A program made the position numbers and the translations under genes. 15,148 nt of DNA from JANWKQ01 sp040376605. Lineage in GTDB: Bacteria > Bacteroidota > Bacteroidia > CAIKAF01. Of the stretch, positions 1 through 6,663 are shown piece by piece. The notes beneath the pieces were generated by a model that ran no database searches, had not been told where the DNA came from, and worked only from the letters and a program-made list of their open reading frames with translations. The stretch's first letter is position 1. Each line of letters begins with the position of its first letter. The DNA lies in assembly GCA_040376605.1 (NCBI GenBank), contig JBEIQI010000050.1:1-15148 (forward strand). Direction: 5' to 3'.

Positions 1-2679
1 AGACTCCTGCCAGTAAACATCCTTATCCCAAGCATAGGTTGGAATTTTTTGGAATTTCCCTGTATCTGTAAATGGTTTCCAATTAATATCGAAACCAAGG
101 GTATGCATGGTTCCTAAAGAGTTCATCAAAGTAACCATCTCTGGATCTCCTCTTCGTAAAGAGGGAACAATAAATCCTTTTTGATCAGCAGCAGTTAAAC
201 ATTCATTGATATTTGTACGCAATACCGGATGTGGACCAACTTCTAGAAATACGGTATATCCATCGTTAACTACCGTTTGTGCTGCCTTTGCAAAACGCAC
301 CGGTTGACGAACATTTTGCCACCAATATTCATTGTTAAATTCACTACCGTCCATGATAGTTCCGGTAACAGTAGAGTATAATGGAATGCTTGCTGTCTTA
401 GGATTAACAGAAGCCAAAGACTTCAATAATTCATCTTTTAATGGCTCCATTTGGTAACTATGATAAGCTACTTCAACGGTAAGCATCTTGTTGAAAATAT
501 TCTGAGGAGTTAAAATCTCACTAATCTTCGTTAATGCTGATTTAGTTCCTGCAATAGTAACTCCATTGAAAGAGTTGATAGCGGCCACAGAAATTTCGTT
601 CTGTAATCCATTTTCATTGATTAATTTTTCTGCCGCTTCTTCACCCAAACCAATAGCTAACATGGTACCTTGTCCTGCAGTGGTTTGTTGACAACGACTT
701 CTATGATAACTAACCAATACCCCTTCTTCTAAGGTAAGTGCTCCAGAAACATAAGCAGCCGGAACTTCCCCAACTGAATGACCAACAACTGCTTCAGGAG
801 TAATTCCCCATGCTTTCCAAACCTCTGTAAGAGCTGCTTGAATAAAGAAGTTACCCGGCTGAGCAATGGCCGTTTCATTCATTCTTGATTCTGCCTCCGG
901 TTTCATTAATTCATCTAATAACGACCAGCCAGCAATCTTTTTAAAGATAGATTCACATTCATCAATTACCTTCTTAAAAATAGGCTCTTTCTGATACATC
1001 TCTCTACCCATTGCCCACCATTGTGGACCCATTCCTGTAAATACAAAAACAAGTTTATTTTTTTCTTGTGCTTGATTAAAAGTAACTGCAGTTAATAATT
1101 CACCGTTACTATAGGCTTCTAATTTCTCGATCAATTCTTCCTTAGTAGCAGCTACAATAGTTAGCCTATTAAGGTGGTGTGATCTTCTGTAAGCTAGGGT
1201 ATATGCAAAGTCAACAATAGATACCCCTTCAGTTTTTAAATATTCAGCATATTTTTTACAAATACCAGCTAGGGCAACATCACTTTTCGCCGAAATAGGA
1301 AATAGGAATTGCTCTCTTTCTAGTTGTTTCTCCTTTTTGGTAAATTGAGACAAATATTCACGTGGAGGTTGTTCCATCACCATATGGCCATTGGTACCAC
1401 CATATCCAAATGAATTAATGGATGCCATTAATTTCTCATCATCTCCAAAATTTTCAAGCTTTAATGGAATTTTTAAGGAGATGTTCTCAAAATCAATTTT
1501 TGGGTTAGCTTTCTTAAAATGTAAATGCGGTGGGACTTGTCGTCTATTTAAAACCAACGAAGTTTTGATAATTCCTGCGATACCAGCAGCTGCTTCAAGG
1601 TGACCAATATTTGTTTTTACTGATCCAACAAATACCTTGTTATTTTTATCATGAGCTGTTTTTAGAACGTTATCTAAAGCCGTTAACTCTAATGGATCAC
1701 CCACTTTTGTTCCGGTACCGTGAGCCTCGATATATTTAATATCCTTTACTTCAATTCCCGCTTTTTCGTAAACCTCTCTAATTAACTCTTCCTGTGCTTC
1801 AGGATTTGGAACCGTGATACCATTGGTAGCTCCGTCCTGATTAGATCCTGTTCCACGAACTACAGCATAAATATAATCACCATCGGCCATGGCTTTGGAA
1901 AGTGGTTTAAATACAACTACACCTGCACCCTCTCCACGAACATAACCACCAGCGTCCTCATCGAATGCTTTACAACGGGCATGTTTTGATAAAAATTGAC
2001 CTTTGCTCATGGCAATCGGATATTCAGGTCGCAACATTACGTTAACACCACCTGCTACTGCCATATCAGATTCGCCAGTCCAAATGCTTAAACAAGCATA
2101 ATGAGCAGCAACCAGGGCCGAAGAACATGCAGTATCTATTGTTAATGAAGGTCCACGTAAATCGAATGAATATGATATTCGATTAGATAGCATCACCATG
2201 GTAGAAGATGTTGCTGTATTTTGTCCAATGAGGTCGCGATTTAATGCACCTAACTGTTGTAATTTATTATCTAAACAGAATCCTCCGATAAAAACACCTG
2301 TTCTTGAACCTCTTAATTTGGCTTCTTGAAAACCAGCATCTTCGAAAGCCTCCCAAGTTGACTCCAACAAAAGTCTTTGTTGAGGATCCAAAATAGCTGC
2401 TTCCCTGGGTGACATCCCAAAAAACAATGGGTCAAATTCTTCAACACGAACTTTTTGTAAAAAACCCATTTGTGGTTGATGTGATTTGCCTGGCCTGTCT
2501 GTTTCCGGATCGTAAAATCTTCTCCAATCCCATCTATCCTTAGGTACATCGACTATACAATCGGTACCTTCAGCTAACAGCTTCCAAAACTCTTCCGGAT
2601 TTGAAGCTCCACCGGGAAATCTTAACCCCATACCCACAACGGCTATAGGTTCATAATTCAGTTTTGTTTTATTTTCCAT
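1..2679 (-). CDS. Type I polyketide synthase, N-terminal KS-AT part (partial, runs off left edge)
   Basis: The reading frame is open for 893 codons from the ATG at 2679 to the window edge. A ketosynthase occupies about residues 7-430. Its active-site Cys185 is in DTACSSAL, and the two catalytic histidines are His320 (EAHGTGT) and His360 (NIGHLEAAAG). The 135 and 40 residue spacings are those of classical modular KS domains. After a linker comes an acyltransferase (about 540-850) with FTGMGPQWW, catalytic Ser635 in GHSVGE and His740 in VAYHSYQM. The window ends in the post-AT motif PTYAWDKDVYW. The KS begins almost at the start codon, with no loading ACP before it. The enzyme should condense malonyl-type extender units on an acyl carrier protein. 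The YHS around His740 matches neither the HAFH (malonyl) nor the YASH (methylmalonyl) signature exactly. Processing domains (DH, KR, ER, ACP) would lie further left, so iterative or modular use cannot be judged. The product is unknown. Confidence 0.95.
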   Translation of the reverse strand, partial: MENKTKLNYEPIAVVGMGLRFPGGASNPEEFWKLLAEGTDCIVDVPKDRWDWRRFYDPETDRPGKSHQPQMGFLQKVRVEEFDPLFFGMSPREAAILDPQQRLLLESTWEAFEDAGFQEAKLRGSRTGVFIGGFCLDNKLQQLGALNRDLIGQNTATSSTMVMLSNRISYSFDLRGPSLTIDTACSSALVAAHYACLSIWTGESDMAVAGGVNVMLRPEYPIAMSKGQFLSKHARCKAFDEDAGGYVRGEGAGVVVFKPLSKAMADGDYIYAVVRGTGSNQDGATNGITVPNPEAQEELIREVYEKAGIEVKDIKYIEAHGTGTKVGDPLELTALDNVLKTAHDKNNKVFVGSVKTNIGHLEAAAGIAGIIKTSLVLNRRQVPPHLHFKKANPKIDFENISLKIPLKLENFGDDEKLMASINSFGYGGTNGHMVMEQPPREYLSQFTKKEKQLEREQFLFPISAKSDVALAGICKKYAEYLKTEGVSIVDFAYTLAYRRSHHLNRLTIVAATKEELIEKLEAYSNGELLTAVTFNQAQEKNKLVFVFTGMGPQWWAMGREMYQKEPIFKKVIDECESIFKKIAGWSLLDELMKPEAESRMNETAIAQPGNFFIQAALTEVWKAWGITPEAVVGHSVGEVPAAYVSGALTLEEGVLVSYHRSRCQQTTAGQGTMLAIGLGEEAAEKLINENGLQNEISVAAINSFNGVTIAGTKSALTKISEILTPQNIFNKMLTVEVAYHSYQMEPLKDELLKSLASVNPKTASIPLYSTVTGTIMDGSEFNNEYWWQNVRQPVRFAKAAQTVVNDGYTVFLEVGPHPVLRTNINECLTAADQKGFIVPSLRRGDPEMVTLMNSLGTMHTLGFDINWKPFTDTGKFQKIPTYAWDKDVYWQES

Positions 2680-2745
2680 ACTTTCTATTCTCTTTCTCTA
2701 AATGCTTAAATTTATTCAACTTCAATGCTTACTGTACGAATTTTG

Positions 2746-2776
2746 CAAAAATATATTAAAATTCTTTGTCTTTCAA
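2746..2776 (-). promoter_or_regulatory. Predicted promoter of the polyketide synthase gene
   Basis: Read on the minus strand, TTG (2776-2774) is followed after 20 bases by TATTTTTG (2753-2746). The second element matches the Bacteroidota -7 consensus TAnnTTTG exactly, and the spacing fits the usual TTG/TTTG -33 element. The predicted leader is about 60 bases. The match is by eye and no transcript data were available. Confidence 0.5.
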
Positions 2777-2793
2777 GTCCCTTAGACCCTAAT

Positions 2794-2818
2794 GGTTTAA
2801 TTTTTAGCACTTTAAACC
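2794..2818. promoter_or_regulatory. Dyad GGTTTAA-N11-TTAAACC upstream of the PKS promoter
   Basis: A perfect 7-base inverted repeat (2794-2800 and 2812-2818) lies about 18 bases upstream of the predicted -33 element of the polyketide synthase gene. The position would suit an activator or repressor site. The arms are AT-rich, so chance is possible. Confidence 0.25.
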
Positions 2819-2880
2819 GCTGTACTGCTTCAATATCAATATGATATCTCCTCTTCACTTTATTTAGTTAAATATTTGCT

Positions 2881-2897
2881 AATGAGCCAAGCTCATT
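2881..2897. promoter_or_regulatory. Perfect palindrome AATGAGC-CAA-GCTCATT, operator candidate for the persulfide dioxygenase gene
   Basis: Two perfect 7-base arms flank a 3-base centre. The element lies 14 bases upstream of the TACATTTG element of the next gene, where a -33 element would be expected, and no good TTG is found there. This arrangement fits regulator-dependent transcription. No T-run follows, so it is not a terminator. Confidence 0.45.
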
Positions 2898-2911
2898 CCA
2901 AGATTACCCGT

Positions 2912-2919
2912 TACATTTG
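2912..2919 (+). promoter_or_regulatory. Predicted -7 element TACATTTG of the persulfide dioxygenase gene
   Basis: This is an exact match to TAnnTTTG, giving a predicted leader of about 25 bases to the ATG at 2950. It overlaps the alternative TTG start at 2917, which argues against that codon as the translation start. No TTG -33 element is found at the usual 17-23 base distance. Confidence 0.45.
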
Positions 2920-2949
2920 CAAATACAATTTAAATCTAAATTCCTAAGC

Positions 2950-4374
2950 ATGTTTATTAAGCAGATTTATACCCAATGTTTAGCTGAGGCTTCTTATTAT
3001 ATTGAAGATAACGGTGAAGCGGTAATTATTGATCCAATTAGGGAACCTGAACAATACATTCAGTTAGCCAAAGAACGCCAATCAAAGATCAAATATATAT
3101 TTGAAACCCACTTCCATGCAGACTTTGTTTCAGGACATTTAGATTTGGCTAAAAAAACAGGAGCTACTATTGTATTTGGGCCCCAAGCCACTACTTCTTT
3201 TCCTATTCACTCCGCTACAGATGGTGAACACATAATGATCGGTAACATCCATTTTGTGGTTTTACATACTCCGGGACATACCCCAGAATCCACATCCTTT
3301 TTGTTAGTGGACGAAAATTGCAAAAACCATGCCATCTTTACGGGAGACACCCTATTCATAGGTGATGTAGGAAGACCCGATTTAGCCATTACACAGAATA
3401 TAACTACAGAAGACTTGGCTGGCATGCTTTACGATTCCATTCAACAAAAAATTTTACCATTAGAAGATGATATCATGGTTTATCCGGGTCATGGCCCAGG
3501 ATCAGCATGCGGAAAAAATATTGGCAAAGAAACTTTCGCATTATTAGGAGAACAAAAGAAAACTAATTATGCACTCCAACCCATGGACAAGTCTACTTTT
3601 ATTAAAGTTGTTACAGACGGAATTGTTCCTGCACCAAGTTATTTTGCCATTGCAGCAACTATCAATAAGAATGGCTATCCTATGGTTGAACAGGTGATTA
3701 ATGAGAGCAGTAAAGGACTTACGTTAAATGAGTTTAAAAATTCTGTTGCTGAAGGTGCTATAATTTTGGATACTAGAGCTGCCGATGATTATGAAAATGG
3801 ACATATCATCAACTCCATTAATATTGGAACCAATGGACAATTCGCCATTTGGGCAGCCACCGTTTTAGATTATAATCAATCATTGGTTTTAATTACCGAA
3901 CTGGGAAAAGAAGAAGAAATAATTACCAGATTAGCTAGAGTTGGAATTGACAAAGTAACCGGCTATCTTCTAGGAGGTTTTGAAACATGGATCAATGCCA
4001 ATGAACCGCTAGCAACCATTGCATCCATAGAGCCAGAAGAGATGAGAACTTATATGGATAAAGGCTGGAAAATATTAGATGTTCGCAAACCAGGGGAATT
4101 TGAAGCTGGGCATATTAAGGGGGCCAAAACTTTACATCTACAAATTTTAGAAAACAATATCCACGAATTGGATAAAAAAACACCCTATATCATCCATTGT
4201 GCAGGCGGCTATCGCAGCATGATTGCTGCAAGTATTTTGAAAAAGCATGGTTTTACAGAATTATTAAATGTGCATAAAGGTTGGAATGCCATCCAAAATC
4301 TTACCGATTTAAGTTTCGAATCAGGCCCCTGCGAAATGGAACGAAAAAGAATGGTAATGGATCTCAAAAAATAA
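2950..4374 (+). CDS. Persulfide dioxygenase fused to two rhodanese domains (CstB-like MBL-fold protein)
   Basis: This 474-residue protein starts with a metallo-beta-lactamase-fold persulfide dioxygenase (about 1-245). The motifs are THFHADFVSGH (His54, His56, Asp58, His63), TPGHTPEST (His110), FTGDTLFIGDVGRPD (Asp133) and YPGHGPGS (His181). Two rhodanese-type domains follow. The first (about 257-350) has DTRAADDYENGHI but no cysteine in its active loop, so it should be catalytically dead. The second (about 360-455) has DVRKPGEFEAGHI and the loop HCAGGYRS with Cys417. The order dioxygenase, inactive rhodanese, active rhodanese is that of staphylococcal CstB, which oxidises persulfides to sulfite or thiosulfate during sulfide detoxification. 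That role here is inferred by analogy. The ATG at 2950 is preferred over the in-frame TTG at 2917 because family members begin close to the IKQIYTQCLAEASYYI segment and because a promoter element covers the TTG. Confidence 0.9.
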   Translation: MFIKQIYTQCLAEASYYIEDNGEAVIIDPIREPEQYIQLAKERQSKIKYIFETHFHADFVSGHLDLAKKTGATIVFGPQATTSFPIHSATDGEHIMIGNIHFVVLHTPGHTPESTSFLLVDENCKNHAIFTGDTLFIGDVGRPDLAITQNITTEDLAGMLYDSIQQKILPLEDDIMVYPGHGPGSACGKNIGKETFALLGEQKKTNYALQPMDKSTFIKVVTDGIVPAPSYFAIAATINKNGYPMVEQVINESSKGLTLNEFKNSVAEGAIILDTRAADDYENGHIINSINIGTNGQFAIWAATVLDYNQSLVLITELGKEEEIITRLARVGIDKVTGYLLGGFETWINANEPLATIASIEPEEMRTYMDKGWKILDVRKPGEFEAGHIKGAKTLHLQILENNIHELDKKTPYIIHCAGGYRSMIAASILKKHGFTELLNVHKGWNAIQNLTDLSFESGPCEMERKRMVMDLKK

Positions 4375-4470
4375 TTTCAACGTGCATTTTGATAATATCA
4401 GCTCACTAGTGGTAAGGTATTCTACAAATAAGAGAAAAACAAAAGCTAATTAGATTCGTTATACCCCTTA

Positions 4471-5082
4471 ATGAAAAAATTATTCCGATTACACCGTTAT
4501 CAAATAGCCATGGCTTTATCCGGGGCTGCTGTATCGGCGTATTCTCAAATGGGAAATGCTGAAATGAAACAAGATAGCATCCCCAAAAAAGACGTGAGTA
4601 CCATCGTTTATGAGCTTCCATACTTGCCCGATAAAAATGTAATGATTGCCCAGGGATATAATGGTTTATGGAGTCATAAAGGCGAAAATGCTTTAGACTT
4701 TTGGATGCGAAAAGGCCAAATAATTTGTGCAGCACGAGAAGGAGTGGTACTTAGCACCAAATCAGATTCGAAAAAAGGTGGGCCTTTTAATAAATATATC
4801 AATGATGGAAACTATATCATAATAAAACATAACGATAGTACATCCGCTGCATATTGGCACCTAGAATACAATGGTGTATTGGTGAAAGCAGGGGATAGCA
4901 TTTCTGCCGGGCAACCTATTGGCAAAGTAGGATCTACAGGCTTTTCAAGTGGGCCTCACTTGCATTTCGAAGTATATTATTTTGATAGGTTCGGTAAATT
5001 CCACACCGTAAAGACTGTTTTTAAAACTAAAAAAGGAATAAAAAAACCGAAGGCTTGGCGATTTTATAAACGACCCCAATAA
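4471..5082 (+). CDS. Secreted M23-family (LytM-like) metallopeptidase
   Basis: This 203-residue protein has a basic N-terminus and a short hydrophobic stretch (about 11-24). A plausible signal-peptidase site follows AYS at 23-25. The rest is essentially one M23 domain. The probable zinc ligands are His69 and Asp76 (SHKGENALDF) and His165 of GPHLHFE. His130 (YWHL) and His163 are the other conserved histidines. M23 enzymes are mostly glycyl-glycine or DD-type peptidoglycan endopeptidases acting in the periplasm. The exact bond cut cannot be told, and some family members act as regulators. There are no LysM or coiled-coil domains, so it is a minimal form, and the last 20 or so residues are strongly basic. 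The gene stands alone, 96 bases after the persulfide dioxygenase gene and converging with the HxlR remnant. Only a weak -7-like sequence, TAGATTCG at 4451-4458, precedes it. Confidence 0.88.
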   Translation: MKKLFRLHRYQIAMALSGAAVSAYSQMGNAEMKQDSIPKKDVSTIVYELPYLPDKNVMIAQGYNGLWSHKGENALDFWMRKGQIICAAREGVVLSTKSDSKKGGPFNKYINDGNYIIIKHNDSTSAAYWHLEYNGVLVKAGDSISAGQPIGKVGSTGFSSGPHLHFEVYYFDRFGKFHTVKTVFKTKKGIKKPKAWRFYKRPQ

Positions 5083-5085
5083 TGG

Positions 5086-5420
5086 TTATCTCTTCACCTC
5101 AACTAATTCTCCTTGATCTTCAGTAAGCTGCCGTCCCCATTTTGAAATCGCCTCTAGCAAGGGTATAAGTGATTTGCCAAATTCCGTCAATGAGTATTCA
5201 ACCCTTAGTGGAACCTCGGCATAAACCTCTCTCTTAATTATTCCATCCTCTTCTAAGGCCTTCAATTGAATGCTTAACATTTTCTCGGTGATTTGAGGGA
5301 TATGCTTTTTTATTTCTCCAAAACGCATGGTTTTGTTTTGCAAATACCATAAAACCAACGTTTTCCATTGCCGCCAATATAACTCATGGCAACATCCATA
5401 GCGCAATGATAGGTTTGCTT
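5086..5420 (-). pseudogene. HxlR-family transcriptional regulator, frameshifted at the GGKWK motif
   Basis: The long frame gives a typical HxlR winged-helix body: WKTLVLWYL, RFGEIKKHIPQITEKML, QLKALEEDGIIKR, EVPLRVEYSLTEFGKSL and a C-terminal WGRQL. Its own N-terminus, reading RYGCCHELYWRQ from a TTG at 5406, is not HxlR-like. In the neighbouring frame the same DNA (5420-5370) reads KQTYHCAMDVAMSYIGG, which is the normal HxlR lead-in with its conserved Cys before IGGKW. The frames join at GGC GGC AA TGG (5375-5365). One extra base there would give GGKWK. The correct N-terminal frame has a TAA at 5423-5421 and no start codon before the ATG at 5399, so the 5' end also looks damaged. The gene is 47 bases downstream of the desaturase on the same strand. 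It is either a real pseudogene or a sequence error. Confidence 0.75.
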
Positions 5421-5453
5421 TTAAAATTATTAGGTAAAAAGAAGTCTAAATAT

Positions 5454-6539
5454 CTAGGCAGTAACATATTGACGATTCTCGATCCGCCTCACCCTGCCTT
5501 TTAACTTGGCGATGATTTCCTCCTGAGTCATTTTTTTATTAGGATCAAGAATTACATAATGTTTTGCAAGTGTTTTGTATTGCTTAGTCATTAAAAGAAA
5601 CCAGGTTACTGTAAAATCGATCTTTTCGAAAACGATGGCATCTTCCTTAATGTAGGCATCAATATTATCCATGAACTCCTTTGGATGATCCGTCCAGTGT
5701 CGGTTTGGACGCAAATGATGGCTAATATGATACCCATCGTTCCAACTTTTTTTATTGTAAGGGCTATTGATACAAGTAAGACTGTTTCTATGACAATTCC
5801 CCGGAGTGGGTGCATCCACAAAAGCATGCTGTGCCCAGTTACCTGCCATCATCATTAATCGTGTAAAACATAATGGAATAATGAATACTACCAAAGTCGC
5901 TTTAAAACTGAGAGTAAGGGAAAGAACAACGCAAACCGCTATAAATAGTCCTTCTCCGATAAGCATTTTCCACATAATTGGTTTGCGTTTACGACTCCAC
6001 AGGTATTGAACGAGTTGACCCATACCTATAAAAAAGAACGTACAGAAATAGAGGATAAAACCTCTAACGGAGTCCCTCCTAAAGGGCATCGTGGTCGACA
6101 AATCCTCTTCCATATTGTTCTCTGGATGATGCATCGCAACATGGTGAGCAAAATAAGTCTCTGGGGTCTCCCCGAAAAATGGCCCAATAACCCATGGAAT
6201 AAAGTTATTCCATCTTTTGTATTTATGTTTAAATAAAGCTCTATGAGATGTATTATGCAACATTAAAATAAAAGGTCCTAAAAAGATAGCCCAATCAAGA
6301 AATAAATAGATGGCCACCACTCCCCACCAAAGGTACCATGGGGTGTTAGGATTCATGCTTAAAAAATAAATTAGCACTGCCATTGGAGGGAAGATACACA
6401 GTAGTTGAATGGATAACCTAACAAAAGGTAGGTCACGTTCATCATTGATGTATTTTAACCAAAACCTCTCGAAGGCATTGTGTTTTTCCTTTTTAATGAA
6501 TATGGGATCGGTAAGTGTAATATGGCCGTTTGTAAGCAT
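5454..6539 (-). CDS. Membrane fatty-acid desaturase family protein
   Basis: The 361-residue protein has the histidine clusters of membrane di-iron desaturases: HNTSH (95-99), HHVAMHH (132-138) and DGYHISHH (268-275), with an additional WAQH at 235-238. Hydrophobic membrane segments lie at about 41-62, 69-94, 159-180 and 192-230. The enzyme should use oxygen and an electron donor to introduce a double bond, or related oxidation, into a lipid acyl chain at the inner membrane. Substrate and regiochemistry cannot be read from the sequence, and hydroxylases and ketolases share this fold. The start at 6539 lies just downstream of an excellent promoter match. The gene is divergent from the lipoprotein-AlkB operon and is followed by the HxlR remnant, which may be cotranscribed with it. 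Confidence 0.85.
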   Translation of the reverse strand: MLTNGHITLTDPIFIKKEKHNAFERFWLKYINDERDLPFVRLSIQLLCIFPPMAVLIYFLSMNPNTPWYLWWGVVAIYLFLDWAIFLGPFILMLHNTSHRALFKHKYKRWNNFIPWVIGPFFGETPETYFAHHVAMHHPENNMEEDLSTTMPFRRDSVRGFILYFCTFFFIGMGQLVQYLWSRKRKPIMWKMLIGEGLFIAVCVVLSLTLSFKATLVVFIIPLCFTRLMMMAGNWAQHAFVDAPTPGNCHRNSLTCINSPYNKKSWNDGYHISHHLRPNRHWTDHPKEFMDNIDAYIKEDAIVFEKIDFTVTWFLLMTKQYKTLAKHYVILDPNKKMTQEEIIAKLKGRVRRIENRQYVTA

Positions 6540-6555
6540 AGAGCTAATTGAGCCG

Positions 6556-6586
6556 CAAAAATAGGCTAATTTTATGGTATCCCAAA
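6556..6586 (-). promoter_or_regulatory. Predicted promoter of the desaturase gene
   Basis: On the minus strand TTTG (6586-6583) is followed after 19 bases by TATTTTTG (6563-6556), an exact TAnnTTTG match. The leader would be about 10 bases. The -33 element lies inside the left arm of the dyad at 6579-6600. Confidence 0.55.
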
Positions 6587-6600
6587 ATGAGATTTGGGAT
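6579..6600. promoter_or_regulatory. Dyad ATCCCAAA-N6-TTTGGGAT over the desaturase -33 element
   Basis: The two 8-base arms (6579-6586 and 6593-6600) are perfectly inverted around 6 bases. No T-run follows on either strand. The left arm covers the predicted -33 element of the desaturase promoter, as expected for a repressor operator. A related half-site, CCCAAA, recurs at 6616-6621. Confidence 0.45.
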
Positions 6601-6616
6601 CGTATTCAAAGGTTTC

Positions 6617-6627
6617 CCAAAGTTTGG
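6617..6627. promoter_or_regulatory. Dyad CCAAA-G-TTTGG over the candidate -33 element of the AlkB operon
   Basis: This perfect 5-base inverted repeat has a 1-base centre and shares its CCAAA half-site with the larger dyad 17 bases to the left. Its right arm contains the TTTG (6623-6626) that could serve as the -33 element of the plus-strand operon. It is short, so the support is modest. Confidence 0.3.
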
Positions 6628-6650
6628 CACCACGTTTGAATTAGGTTTTG

Positions 6651-6658
6651 TAAATTTG
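6651..6658 (+). promoter_or_regulatory. Predicted -7 element TAAATTTG of the lipoprotein-AlkB operon
   Basis: This exact TAnnTTTG match ends only 5 bases before the ATG at 6664, so the predicted transcript would be leaderless or nearly so. A TTTG at 6623-6626 lies 24 bases upstream, slightly beyond the usual 17-23 range. Confidence 0.45.
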
Positions 6659-6663
6659 TAATT

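Noticed and set aside
2917..2949. TTG at 2917 as the start of the persulfide dioxygenase
   Set aside because: It would add 11 residues not typical of the family, and it overlaps an exact -7 promoter element. The ATG at 2950 is better.
4406..4735. Minus-strand open frame of 109 codons over the M23 gene
   Set aside because: It is antisense to a clear M23 peptidase domain and has no recognisable motif.
5404..5406. TTG at 5406 as a genuine start of an intact HxlR regulator
   Set aside because: The N-terminal residues in that frame are unlike HxlR proteins, while the neighbouring frame encodes the conserved lead-in.
5410..5417. TAGGTTTG on the plus strand as a promoter
   Set aside because: It matches the consensus, but no plus-strand gene follows; it lies within the HxlR remnant and the desaturase is read in the opposite direction.
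5606..6236. Open frames overlapping the desaturase on both strands
   Set aside because: They are shadows of the desaturase frame, which carries all the histidine motifs.
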